Shown here one piece after another: positions 38,298 to 46,830 of a stretch of DNA of 64,000 nucleotides. Under the pieces are notes generated by a model. It was given only the letters and a program-made list of their open reading frames with translations. It made no database searches and had not been told where the DNA came from. A program made the position numbers and the translations under genes. The stretch comes from Curtobacterium flaccumfaciens (GTDB taxonomy: Bacteria > Actinomycetota > Actinomycetes > Actinomycetales > Microbacteriaceae), in the NCBI RefSeq assembly GCF_013359815.1, contig NZ_JABMCF010000040.1, forward strand, positions 597,576-661,575, written 5' to 3'. The number at the start of each line of letters is the position of its first letter. The stretch's first letter is position 1.

Positions 38298-39461
38298 TCA
38301 GCCGAGCGGGCCGAGCACCGACGCGGCGATCGTCCGCGCCGCGGAGTCCCGCGACGACGGGTGGTACTGCCCCGCCCGGACGTCCCGCGCCAGCCGCGCG
38401 AGCTCGCTCGACGACCGGAACGCCGAGCCGCCGACGACGCGCATGGCCTCGTCCACGACGTGCTGCGCCGTGTCCACCACGCGCGCTTTGGTGCCGACGA
38501 GCAGCGGGAACCAGCGGCCTCCGAGGTCGTCGAGCTCGTCGACCGACCGCGCCAGCGAGTCGACCTGCAGCGTGATCGCGTCGACCGAACCGCGCAGGTC
38601 GGCGATCGCCCGGCGCACGTCGGGGTCCTGGGACCGCGGGGTGCCGTCGGCCCCGGTGCGCCCCGCCACGGCGGCCGTCGCGAGCGTGATCGCCCGCTCT
38701 GCGACCCCCACGTACACCGAGGCGATGAGGAGCTCGAACGACGCGAAGATGCCGAACACGAGCGGGTCCTGGTTCGGCCCGACCGGCAGCGACCGGACGA
38801 TGCGGTCGGCGGGGACGTGCACGCCGTGCAGCTTCGTGGTGCGGCTCTGCGTCGCACGCATCCCGAGCGTGTCCCAGTCGTCCAGGTGCTCGACGTCGCC
38901 GTCGGACCGCAGGACGAACCCGTGCACGAGCCGTGGCTCCGGCTCCGAGCTGTCCTTGCCGAAGACGCTCATGACGTCCCACGCCGGTGCGAGCGACGTG
39001 AAGACCTTCGTGCCGGTGAACCGGTACCCGCCGTCGCCGTCCGGCTCCGCCGTCGTCGACGAGTCGAACAGCACGGCGTCGTTGCCGGGTTCGCTCACCC
39101 CGAATGCGAGCAGGTGGTCGTCCGCAGCGTGGTCGGTGACGGCCTGGAGGAACGACTCGCCTCGCGTACGGACGGCGCGGGCCGCCTGCACCCACACCTG
39201 GTGCATGCCGAGACCGAGTGCCGTCGCCGGTGCGGCCTGGGCGAGGCCGCGCTGCACCCGCGCGGTGGCGCGGAGGCCGAGGCCCGCCCCGCCCTGCTCG
39301 ACGGGCACGCCGATCCGCAGGTAGCCAGCGGCGCGCAGCTCGTCGAGGTCCTCGGTGCAGAACGCGTTCGCGGCGTCGTAGCCGGGGGCGCGCTCGGCGA
39401 TGCGGCTGAGCAGCTCGTCCGGCACCGACCAGCCGACGGCGTCCGTGTTGGCCTTCGTCAT
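38298..39461 (-). CDS. Acyl-CoA dehydrogenase family protein
   Basis: A 387-residue flavoprotein of the acyl-CoA dehydrogenase fold: N-terminal helices, the middle beta domain with LAFGVSEPGND and TGTKVFTSLAPAWD (FAD and substrate contacts), then a C-terminal four-helix bundle ending RTIAASVLGPLG. The motif set resembles the branch that includes DszC-like and other flavin monooxygenases more than fatty-acid enzymes, and the usual catalytic Glu is not obvious. The acyl-CoA substrate should not be assumed. It is divergent from the SGNH hydrolase with only 23 bp between starts. Confidence 0.85.
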   Translation of the reverse strand: MTKANTDAVGWSVPDELLSRIAERAPGYDAANAFCTEDLDELRAAGYLRIGVPVEQGGAGLGLRATARVQRGLAQAAPATALGLGMHQVWVQAARAVRTRGESFLQAVTDHAADDHLLAFGVSEPGNDAVLFDSSTTAEPDGDGGYRFTGTKVFTSLAPAWDVMSVFGKDSSEPEPRLVHGFVLRSDGDVEHLDDWDTLGMRATQSRTTKLHGVHVPADRIVRSLPVGPNQDPLVFGIFASFELLIASVYVGVAERAITLATAAVAGRTGADGTPRSQDPDVRRAIADLRGSVDAITLQVDSLARSVDELDDLGGRWFPLLVGTKARVVDTAQHVVDEAMRVVGGSAFRSSSELARLARDVRAGQYHPSSRDSAARTIAASVLGPLG

Positions 39462-39471
39462 GCCACGAGAC

Positions 39472-39477
39472 TAGGGT
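39472..39477 (+). promoter_or_regulatory. Likely -10 box, leaderless SGNH hydrolase gene
   Basis: TAGGGT ends seven bases before the GTG at 39485. There is no Shine-Dalgarno between them. Confidence 0.55.
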
Positions 39478-39484
39478 CCGGGAC

Positions 39485-40279
39485 GTGTCAGATCGTCATC
39501 CTTGGACCAGGTACGTCGCGATCGGTGACTCGTTCACCGAGGGCATCGGGGACCCCGACCCCACCGTCCCGGGCGGCAACCGCGGCTGGGCGGACCGCGT
39601 CGCCGAGGTGCTCGCACACCAGACCGACGACTTCGCCTACGCGAACCTCGCGATCCGCGGGCGGTTGCTGCAGCAGATCATCGACGAGCAGGCCGAGGCC
39701 GCCGTCGCCCTCCACCCGGACCTCATCACGGTGTCCGCCGGCGGCAACGACATCATCCGCCCCGGCTCGGACCCCGACGAGCTCGCCGAGCGCGTGGACC
39801 GGCTCGTCGCCGACCTGCGCCGCGACGGAGCCACCGTCGTGCTCTTCACCGGCCCGGACGTCGGGATGACCCCGGTGCTCGGCATGGTCCGCGGCAAGAC
39901 GGCGATCTACAACGAGAACCTGCACGCCATCGCTCTGAAGCACGGCGCCCTGGTGGCGAACATGTGGGCGCTCCGCGTGCTCCGGGACCCGCGGATGTGG
40001 GCTCCCGACCGGCTGCACCACTCCCCGATGGGCCACTCGACGATCGCCGCGGCGGTGCTCGACACCCTCGGTGTGCCGCACGGGCTCGAACCGTTCAACC
40101 CGGATCCGCTCGAGGCGCGGCCGTGGCGCGAGGCCCGCGCCGAGGACCTCGGCTGGGCCAGGGAGTACCTGGTGCCGTGGGTGGTCCGGCGCATCAAGCA
40201 CACCTCGTCCGGCGACGGGGTGTCGGCGAAGCGGCCCGAGCTGCAGATCGTGACCGAGCACCCCTCCGACACCCCGTAG
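39485..40279 (+). CDS. SGNH/GDSL hydrolase family protein
   Basis: A 264-residue esterase- or lipase-like hydrolase without signal peptide. Block I is AIGDSFTEGIGDP with the catalytic Ser at about residue 15, block III is SAGGNDIIRPG (Gly, Asn), and block V is APDRLHHSPMGHS with the catalytic Asp and His. It resembles the common actinobacterial cytosolic SGNH proteins of unknown substrate. The start is GTG at 39485, 23 bp from a divergent acyl-CoA dehydrogenase-like gene, with a -10 box at leaderless distance. Confidence 0.9.
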   Translation: MSDRHPWTRYVAIGDSFTEGIGDPDPTVPGGNRGWADRVAEVLAHQTDDFAYANLAIRGRLLQQIIDEQAEAAVALHPDLITVSAGGNDIIRPGSDPDELAERVDRLVADLRRDGATVVLFTGPDVGMTPVLGMVRGKTAIYNENLHAIALKHGALVANMWALRVLRDPRMWAPDRLHHSPMGHSTIAAAVLDTLGVPHGLEPFNPDPLEARPWREARAEDLGWAREYLVPWVVRRIKHTSSGDGVSAKRPELQIVTEHPSDTP

Positions 40280-40307
40280 ACGCAACGCGGCGCGGAGCCG
40301 CGGGCCC

Positions 40308-41651
40308 TCAGTCCGCGGGGCGCCGCAGCGTGAGCGGTCCGTCGTGCAGCGGCTCGGTCTGCCAGCTCGTCGTCGTCGATCCCGTCGCGGGGTCGATCCG
40401 GACGTGCGCCAGGTGCGGGGTCTCGACGAACCGCACGTCGACTCGGACCGTCCCGTCGTCCGCGACGGCACCGCTCGCGGCGAGCGGGCCCTCCACGGCC
40501 CACTCCCCCTGCCCGACCGGCACCGACAGGGAGCCGCCGTCGACGTCGAGCGTGAGTCGCCACCCGTCGCCGTCGCTGGCCAGCGGACCGACGTCGGCGA
40601 GGCCCTGCAGCGGACCACCGTCCACGGCGGGCAGTCCCAGGGAGGTGAGCCGGGCCTCCAGGGCGGATGCCGAGGACGCGTCGGACGCGCGGTCGACGGC
40701 GGGCAGCAGGTGCTGCCAGACCGCGTCGAGGACGGCCTGCATGTCGAGGCTCTGGCCGGTCATCGCGAGGACGACGTCCTGCTCCGGCAGGACGACGCAG
40801 AACTGGCCGTAGGCGCCGTCGCCGCGGAAGCCGTGGCGGGCCATCCAGAACTGGAAGCCGTAGCCCTGGGACCAGTCGGGGTTGGCCTCGTCCGGGTTGG
40901 CGACCTGGGTGCTGGTGGCCTGCTCGACCCAGTCGGCGTCGAGGATCCGCTCGCCGTCCCAGACGCCTCCCTGCAGGTACAGCTGGCCGAGCTTGGCGAC
41001 CGCGTCGGTCGGCGCGTAGCACCCGCTGTAGCCGAGCTCCGCGCCGGTGTCGTCGCGGCGCCAGGCGAGGTCGTCGATGCCGAGCGGGTCGAGAAGGTGC
41101 GGGCGGAGCCACGCGACGAGGGACCCGCCAGTCACCCGCCGGACGATCTCGGCGAGGGTGTACGTGCACGGCTGGTTGTATGCGAAGACCGTGCCGGGCT
41201 CCTCGTCCGGCGGGAGCAGCAGGAACCCGCGCACCGTGTTCGTCGGGTCGAGGGCCCGGGCGCGGTCGATCGTCTCCTCGCGGTGGCCGCTCGCCATCGC
41301 GAGCAGGTGCCGGACGCGGATGCGGCGGCTGCGTTCGTCGGTGACGTCGGCGTCGAGCTCCGGGAAGTACGACAGCACGGTCGCGTCGAGGTCGATCAGG
41401 CCCGCACGGACGGCGATGCCGACCCCGGCGGCGGTGAAGCTCTTGCTCAGCGAGTAGAGCAGGTGCACGCGGTCCGCGGCGTAGGGCTGCCACCAGCCCT
41501 CGGCCGCGACCTGGCCGTGCCGCAGCAGCATGATGCTGTGCGGCTCCACGCCGGGCGTGGACTCGAGGGCGTCGAGCAGGGCGGTCACGCCGCCGGGATC
41601 GATGCCGAGGGCGGCAGGGGTGGTCCGGGGGAACGTCGTCATCGTCGTCAC
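40308..41651 (-). CDS. Serine hydrolase (beta-lactamase class C family)
   Basis: A 447-residue serine beta-lactamase-fold protein. The SxxK nucleophile motif is SLSK near residue 69, the YxN motif is YNQ in VFAYNQPCTY, and the domain ends near residue 330. A C-terminal lipocalin-like beta region (DGDGWRLTLDVDGGSLSVPVG) of about 100 residues follows. There is no signal peptide, so it is probably a cytosolic esterase or amidase rather than a lactamase. A TAGAGT box lies seven bases before the GTG start. Confidence 0.88.
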   Translation of the reverse strand: MTTMTTFPRTTPAALGIDPGGVTALLDALESTPGVEPHSIMLLRHGQVAAEGWWQPYAADRVHLLYSLSKSFTAAGVGIAVRAGLIDLDATVLSYFPELDADVTDERSRRIRVRHLLAMASGHREETIDRARALDPTNTVRGFLLLPPDEEPGTVFAYNQPCTYTLAEIVRRVTGGSLVAWLRPHLLDPLGIDDLAWRRDDTGAELGYSGCYAPTDAVAKLGQLYLQGGVWDGERILDADWVEQATSTQVANPDEANPDWSQGYGFQFWMARHGFRGDGAYGQFCVVLPEQDVVLAMTGQSLDMQAVLDAVWQHLLPAVDRASDASSASALEARLTSLGLPAVDGGPLQGLADVGPLASDGDGWRLTLDVDGGSLSVPVGQGEWAVEGPLAASGAVADDGTVRVDVRFVETPHLAHVRIDPATGSTTTSWQTEPLHDGPLTLRRPAD

Positions 41652-41658
41652 CCGACCG

Positions 41659-41664
41659 ACTCTA
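41659..41664 (-). promoter_or_regulatory. Likely -10 box, leaderless serine hydrolase gene
   Basis: TAGAGT on the minus strand, with seven bases to the GTG at 41651. Confidence 0.5.
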
Positions 41665-41684
41665 CGGTCGGCGGACGACAGGCG

Positions 41685-42917
41685 TCACGCCCCCTGGAAC
41701 GGGTTCGTCCAGCGCCACCAGACGCCGGGGTCGTCGATCGTGCGTTCGAGCACGAGCGGCACCGTGACCGGGTCGTGGTCGGAGATGCGGAACCGCACCT
41801 GCCCGACCCGCTCACCCTTCGTGCCGAAGGTCACCTGCTCGAGCTTCGCCTTCGCCGTGACGGTGGTCTTGCCCCACACGAGCACCTCGGCGGCCTTCGT
41901 CGTGACCGCGTCGGCCTCGTCCTGCCACGGGGTCGAGAAGGTGCCGAACGTCTGCCCCTGGTGCGTGAGCGTCACCACCTGGAAGTTGTCCGCCACGGAC
42001 CGCAGCAACCGCTGCACGTCCACGTCGAGGGAGTCGTGGTCGACACCGCCGAGCATCACCCCGACGACGGTGACGTCCTTGCCACCGCGCTCGTACGTCG
42101 CCGCGAACAGCAGACAGGCGCCGGCTTCGTCGAGGGTGCCGGTCTTGATCCCCTCGATGCCGTCGAGCCCGAGGAGCTTGTTCGAGTTCTCGATCTCGCC
42201 GACCGTCGGGATCGTGACGTCCTGGGTGCCGACGATGTCCTTCACGACCGGGTTCGCCAGCGCGAGCTGCCCGAGCTCGACCAGGTCCGTGGCGGTCGAG
42301 GTGTTGTCCGGGTCGAGGCCGGTCGGCTCGTGGATCGTGGTGTCGTCCAGGCCGTGTTCGTCGAGCCAGTCGTTCGCCGCGTGCTCGTAGGCGGCGATCG
42401 AGCCGAAGGCCCAGATGGCGAGCGCGCCGGCGTAGTTGTTCGCCGACTTCATGAGCATCACCTGGAACGTCTGGTGCTCGGTGAGCTTCAGGCCGGCGGG
42501 CATCGGGGCGACCTCGCCGTTCTGCGCCGCGTACTTGGCGTACAGGCCCTCCATCTGTTTCGTGAAGCGGATGGACGGACCGGACTCCCCCACGGCCATC
42601 GGCTTCTCGTCGAGCACCACGAGCGCCGTGACGACCTTCGTGATGCTCGCGATCGACCGGGGTTTCGTGTCGCCGCTGGTGCGCAGGCTCTCCGGGAAGT
42701 CCGTCGCTTCGACCGCCGTCGCGCCGTACCCGGGGAAGCTCAGCGCCGGGACGGTCGTCTTCGGTGCCGAGTACGTCGTGGTGCTGGCGCTCGCCGGGCC
42801 GAACGGCACGACGGCCGCGGCGACGAGGTACCCGGCCACCAGGAGCAGGACGGCGACCACCGAGATCGTGACCGGCCTCCGGACGGCGGAGCGGGGGCGG
42901 CGGACGACTCGTGACAC
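41685..42917 (-). CDS. D-alanyl-D-alanine carboxypeptidase (S11, low-molecular-weight PBP)
   Basis: A 410-residue penicillin-binding protein that trims the terminal D-Ala of peptidoglycan stems outside the membrane. An N-terminal signal anchor (residues 17-35, ISVVAVLLLVAGYLVAAAVV) is followed by the three catalytic motifs: SITK (SxxK), SANN (SxN) and KTG in GIKTGTLDEAG. The C-terminal domain ends without a classical amphipathic anchor. The ATG at 42917 begins MSRVVRRPRS. It is transcribed alone, close to the DUF1097 gene on the same strand but with a 25-bp gap. Confidence 0.92.
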   Translation of the reverse strand: MSRVVRRPRSAVRRPVTISVVAVLLLVAGYLVAAAVVPFGPASASTTTYSAPKTTVPALSFPGYGATAVEATDFPESLRTSGDTKPRSIASITKVVTALVVLDEKPMAVGESGPSIRFTKQMEGLYAKYAAQNGEVAPMPAGLKLTEHQTFQVMLMKSANNYAGALAIWAFGSIAAYEHAANDWLDEHGLDDTTIHEPTGLDPDNTSTATDLVELGQLALANPVVKDIVGTQDVTIPTVGEIENSNKLLGLDGIEGIKTGTLDEAGACLLFAATYERGGKDVTVVGVMLGGVDHDSLDVDVQRLLRSVADNFQVVTLTHQGQTFGTFSTPWQDEADAVTTKAAEVLVWGKTTVTAKAKLEQVTFGTKGERVGQVRFRISDHDPVTVPLVLERTIDDPGVWWRWTNPFQGA

Positions 42918-42942
42918 GGGACCCGAGCGTACCGGTCCGCTC

Positions 42943-43593
42943 CTAGGCCGAGGCTGCGACCGGCTGGTCGGGCTGGCGTTCCGGAGCAGGAGCCGGGGTC
43001 GCTGCGCCGCCGGCGTCGGTCGCGACGACCGGGTCGGCCGAAGCGGCCGGGTCGGACGAGCCTGCCGAACCGGCCGAGCCCGTCGTCTCGGGCAGGGCGA
43101 AGGTCAGGCGGCGGGACAGGTACGCGAACACCGGACCGAGCGCGTTCATCAGCACGACCGACACCCAGGCCGCCCAGGCGTTCCCCGGGTCGAAGCCGAA
43201 GCCGCCGAAGCACGTCGCGAAGAACGAGGCGAACCCGAGGAACATCCCCGGGACGAGCCCGAACAGCTTCGTGCGACCCGTGTACATCAGGGCGCAGTTC
43301 ACGACGAGGATGAGCAGCGCCAGCACGGTGTTCTGCGCCGCCTGCCCCTCGCCGAACAGCGTGCCGAACCGCTGGTCGAGCAGGACGATGACCAGGCCGA
43401 ACGCCGAGCCGATCGGCATCGCGGCCCACAGGCGCGTGGCGTTCCGCAGCGTCGGCTTGCTGCCGAGCAGGAACATCCCCGCCCAGCTGATGAAGATCGC
43501 CCAGGTCGGCAGGTGCAGGGCGTTGCCCCCGATGAACGCCGTGGCACCGGCCAGGACGGAGGCGACGATCTCGTGCGGGATCCGTTCACGCAT
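42943..43593 (-). CDS. DUF1097 family membrane protein
   Basis: A 216-residue protein with about five hydrophobic helices (residues 8-150) and a long Ala/Pro/Ser-rich C-terminal tail (GSAGSAGSSDPAASADP). Sequence features of the DUF1097 family include ISWAGMFLLGSKPT and GFASFFATCFGG. The function of the family is unknown; members often sit beside catabolic genes, so a transport or channel role for the substrate is a reasonable guess. The start overlaps the amidohydrolase stop by 8 bp, so the two are co-translated. Confidence 0.85.
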   Translation of the reverse strand: MRERIPHEIVASVLAGATAFIGGNALHLPTWAIFISWAGMFLLGSKPTLRNATRLWAAMPIGSAFGLVIVLLDQRFGTLFGEGQAAQNTVLALLILVVNCALMYTGRTKLFGLVPGMFLGFASFFATCFGGFGFDPGNAWAAWVSVVLMNALGPVFAYLSRRLTFALPETTGSAGSAGSSDPAASADPVVATDAGGAATPAPAPERQPDQPVAASA

Positions 43594-44881
43594 GGCTGAG
43601 TTCCTTCGATCGGTTCGTGGTGCGGCTGGTGGTGAGGCGGGTGGTCCGGGTGGTCTCGGCGACGACCCGGCCGCGCTTGAGGACGAGGGCGCGGTCCGGC
43701 CGGTCGAGCAGGACGCCGTCCGGGTCGGTGGTGGAGAGCACCACGAGGTCGGCGGCGGCACCGGGCCGGATGCCGTGGGTGTCCGCGACGCCGACGACCT
43801 CGGCCGCCCCCGTGGTGGCCATGGCGAGCACCCGTCGCAGGTCGTCCGGGCCGGACAGGTGCCCGGTCTGCGCCAGGAGCAGCCCGACGTCGAGCAGGTC
43901 GGCGTTGCCGAACGGGGTGAAGGCGTTCCGGACGTTGTTCGACGCGTACGCGCTCGTGACCCCGGCGTCCCAGAGTTCGCGGACCGGCACGACCCCGCGC
44001 CGCACGTCGTGGTCGTCGGACCGTCCCCCCAGGTGCAGGTCGGTCGCGGGCAGCGGCACGACGGCGACCCCGGCCGCGGCCAGGCGATCGAACAGCACCC
44101 GGCGCTCGTCGCGGGGCAGGCTCGCGACCGAGGTCACGTGCCCGAGCGCCACCCGCCCCTGCAGCCCGCGGGCGGTCACGCGGTCGGCGATGTGCCCGGC
44201 GAGGGCGTACCGCGGGTCGGAGGTGTCGTCGGCGAAGTCGGCGTGCAGGTCGGCCGGCACCCCGAACTCCTCGGCGAGGTCGAGGACGGTCTCGACGTGC
44301 TCGTGGCACGCGGCCAGGGTGTGCTCGTTGTACGTGCAGCCCCCGATGACGTCCGCCCCCGCGGCGAGCGCCTGACGGAGCAGCGCGAGGGTGCCCGGTG
44401 CCTTGGCGATGCCCTCCTGGGGGAACGCGACGATCTGCAGGTCGAGGGCGTCCCGGTACTCGTCGCGCAGGTCGAGCAGCACCTCGACGCCGGTGAGCCC
44501 GACGATCGGGTCGACGTCGGGGTGTGCGCGGACGAGCGTCGTGCCGTTCGTGATGGCCTGGTCGAGCAGGGTGCGGGCGCGGTCGCGGACGGTGGCGTGG
44601 GTGAAGCCGCGCTTGAGCTCCCCCGTGACGGCGATGGCGCCGGCGAGGGTGCCGTCGGGGTTCGGGCGTTCCCGGTCGAGCAGGGCCTTGTCGACGTGCA
44701 GGTGCGCCTCGATGAGCCCGGGGATGAGCACACGCCCGGCGCAGTCGACCACGCGGGCGGAACCAGCGGGAGCGGCGGCACCGGGCAGCGCGTCGGCCAC
44801 GCTGACGATCACGCCGTCGGCGATGGTGACGTCGACGGACCGACCGTCGGTGAGCCGTGCGTTGGTGAGGACCAGGTCCAC
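43586..44881 (-). CDS. Amidohydrolase, cytosine-deaminase-like, with altered active site
   Basis: A 431-residue metal-dependent hydrolase of the cytosine deaminase group. The HxH pair is His60/His62 in IEAHLHVDKA, FPQEG at about 153-157 matches the substrate-binding Gln segment, His213 is in DLHADF, and His248 in GHVTSV. However the position of the catalytic Glu (HxDE in cytosine deaminase) is Phe216, and the metal-ligand Asp is Asn315 in YASNNVRNAF. It is probably a subfamily with another reaction rather than a deaminase. GTG 44881 with GAGGGG upstream. It is divergent from the GntR gene and co-translated with DUF1097. Confidence 0.87.
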   Translation of the reverse strand: MDLVLTNARLTDGRSVDVTIADGVIVSVADALPGAAAPAGSARVVDCAGRVLIPGLIEAHLHVDKALLDRERPNPDGTLAGAIAVTGELKRGFTHATVRDRARTLLDQAITNGTTLVRAHPDVDPIVGLTGVEVLLDLRDEYRDALDLQIVAFPQEGIAKAPGTLALLRQALAAGADVIGGCTYNEHTLAACHEHVETVLDLAEEFGVPADLHADFADDTSDPRYALAGHIADRVTARGLQGRVALGHVTSVASLPRDERRVLFDRLAAAGVAVVPLPATDLHLGGRSDDHDVRRGVVPVRELWDAGVTSAYASNNVRNAFTPFGNADLLDVGLLLAQTGHLSGPDDLRRVLAMATTGAAEVVGVADTHGIRPGAAADLVVLSTTDPDGVLLDRPDRALVLKRGRVVAETTRTTRLTTSRTTNRSKELSHA

Positions 44882-44979
44882 GTCGAACCCCTCTTCCGGT
44901 CGGTGCGGGTGGGACGTGCTCCACCATTCGCCCGCCGTGTTTCGGCTTCCGACGCCGCGTGTGACGGCCGTGTAAAAGA

Positions 44980-44990
44980 TGGTCGTACCA
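44980..44990. promoter_or_regulatory. FadR-type operator TGGTCGTACCA
   Basis: The palindrome TGGT-CGT-ACCA matches the TGGTnnnACCA form bound by FadR-subfamily GntR proteins. It lies in the 147-bp divergent gap, 38 bp before the GntR start and 98 bp from the amidohydrolase start, so it may control both transcripts. Confidence 0.65.
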
Positions 44991-45028
44991 ATGAACCAAG
45001 CAGACCAACCGGCCCTACGGTCGAGGGC

Positions 45029-45706
45029 ATGCACCGTGGACGGACCCTGAGCGCGGCGACCGCCGCCCACCTCGGCACGCTCGTGCTCGACGACCTGCAG
45101 CCCGGCGACAAGCTGCCGCCGGAACGCACCCTCGCCGAGGACCTCGCCGTGTCCCGCACGACCATCCGCGAGGCGCTGCAGGAGCTCGAGCGCCGTCGCC
45201 TGGTCTCCCGGACCCCTGGTCGTGGCACCGTCGTACTGCCACGGCCGGAGGAAGCGTCCGCCCTGCTCGACCACCACCGCGACGACCTGGACCACCGGGC
45301 CGAGCACGTCGCCGAGTTCCGGACCGTCGTGGAGCCGCAGGTCGCCGGACTCGCGGCGGCGCGGGCGGGCGATGCCGACCTGCTCACCCTGGAACGCATC
45401 CTCGCTGCGACGCACGCGGGGCTCAGCCCGGAGGAGTCGCTCGCCCAGGACGTCGCCTTCCATGTGCAGGTCGCCCGTACCTCGGGTAACCCCCTGCTCG
45501 TCTCCCTGTGCGAGCTCAGCAGCGGCTGGGTGCAGGACGTCCGTGCCCGCTCGCACAGCACCAGCGAGGGGCGCCGGTCGTCGTTCGAGTGGCACGAGCG
45601 GATCCTCGACCGGATCCGGGAGCACGACGTCGCGGGCGCGACGCGGGCGATGGCCGACCACCTCGCCGACGTGGCCCACCTGGTCGAACGGAGGACGGAC
45701 CGATGA
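45029..45706 (+). CDS. GntR family regulator, FadR subfamily
   Basis: A 225-residue regulator with an N-terminal winged helix (GDKLPPERTLAEDLAVSRTTIREALQ, about residues 26-51) and a C-terminal all-helical FCD ligand domain with the metal/ligand residues typified by FRTVVEPQ and the downstream His in VAFHVQVA and FEWHERILD. It is first in an operon with formamidase and amidase genes (ATGA overlaps) and divergent from the amidohydrolase. It most likely senses the pathway substrate. The ATG at 45029 is the family start. Confidence 0.9.
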   Translation: MHRGRTLSAATAAHLGTLVLDDLQPGDKLPPERTLAEDLAVSRTTIREALQELERRRLVSRTPGRGTVVLPRPEEASALLDHHRDDLDHRAEHVAEFRTVVEPQVAGLAAARAGDADLLTLERILAATHAGLSPEESLAQDVAFHVQVARTSGNPLLVSLCELSSGWVQDVRARSHSTSEGRRSSFEWHERILDRIREHDVAGATRAMADHLADVAHLVERRTDR

Positions 45707-46830
45707 CCACCACACACCGCACCACTGCACACCAGACCACCGCCCCCGCGGTCCCGACCCTGCAGCCGGGTGCCGGACCCGTCCGCGGCGACCACGCCCT
45801 GCCCGTCGACCCGGAGACCGTCCTGTGGGGCCGACTGCCGAGCGACGGTGACACCCCGGCCCTGACGATCGGCCCCGGGGAGTCGGTCACCATCGACACC
45901 GTCAGCCACGAGGGGATCCTCCCCGACCAGGGCAGCGACCCCGTCGCCTGGTTCGGCGACCACGGCGTCGCTCCGGAGCACGTCCTCGCCGACGCCGTCG
46001 CGATCGCCCGCTCCGGTCACCGCGACCCCGCGTCGGACGGACCGCACGTGGTGTCCGGGCCGATCGCGGTGCGCGGTGCCCGTCCCGGTGACGTGCTGAC
46101 GATGACGGTCCTCGAGACCCTGCCCCGCGTGCACTACGGCGTCGTGTCGAACCGGCACGGCCGCGGTGCCCTGCACGGTGAGTTCCCGGTCGACGGCACG
46201 ACGGTGAGCGTCTTCGCCGACGTCGTCGACACCGACCAGGGCCGGCGGGGCCGCATCCCGCTGACCGCCGCCGGCGACCGCTTCGCGCACTTCCCCCTCG
46301 CCCCGTTCCTCGGGATCATGGGTGTCGCCACCCCCGGGGAGCGGCTGCACTCCGTCCCGCCCGGTCGCCACGGCGGCAACATCGACGTCAACCTGCTGCA
46401 GGCCGGGTCGCAGCTGCACCTGCCGGTGCTCGTCCCCGGCGCGCTCGCCCACGTCGGTGACCCGCACTTCGCCCAGGGCGACGGCGAGGTGGCACTCACC
46501 GCGATGGAGGCCTCGCTCCGCGCGACGATCCGCTTCGACCTGACCCCGGCCGCCGAGGCCGCCGCGCGCTTCGGTGACCTGGTCTGGCCCGTCGCCGAGA
46601 CGCAGGAGTTCCTCGTGCCCACGGGCATGGACCCCGACCTCGACGAGGCCGTCCGGCAGTGCGTCCGGCACGCCGTCGCGATCCTCGGCGCACGCTGGGG
46701 CATGGAACGCCACCTGGCGTACGCGTACCTGTCGGCCGCGACCGACTTCAACATCTCGCAGGTGGTGGACCTGGTCACCGGTGTCCACGCCCGCATCCGC
46801 AAGGCCGACTTCGAGGAGCCCGCCCGATGA
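45703..46830 (+). CDS. Acetamidase/formamidase family protein
   Basis: A 375-residue amidohydrolase of the FmdA/AmdA family, which releases ammonia from formamide or short amides. The hallmark region is GDPHFAQGDGEVALTAMEAS (about residues 252-271), and the N-terminal segments GPGESVTIDTVSHEGI and GPIAVRGARPGDVL are also typical. A Thr/His-rich stretch at residues 1-20 looks unstructured. Its ATG overlaps the GntR stop, and its stop overlaps the amidase start (ATGA both), so the three proteins are translationally coupled. The true amide is unknown. Confidence 0.92.
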   Translation: MTTTHRTTAHQTTAPAVPTLQPGAGPVRGDHALPVDPETVLWGRLPSDGDTPALTIGPGESVTIDTVSHEGILPDQGSDPVAWFGDHGVAPEHVLADAVAIARSGHRDPASDGPHVVSGPIAVRGARPGDVLTMTVLETLPRVHYGVVSNRHGRGALHGEFPVDGTTVSVFADVVDTDQGRRGRIPLTAAGDRFAHFPLAPFLGIMGVATPGERLHSVPPGRHGGNIDVNLLQAGSQLHLPVLVPGALAHVGDPHFAQGDGEVALTAMEASLRATIRFDLTPAAEAAARFGDLVWPVAETQEFLVPTGMDPDLDEAVRQCVRHAVAILGARWGMERHLAYAYLSAATDFNISQVVDLVTGVHARIRKADFEEPAR

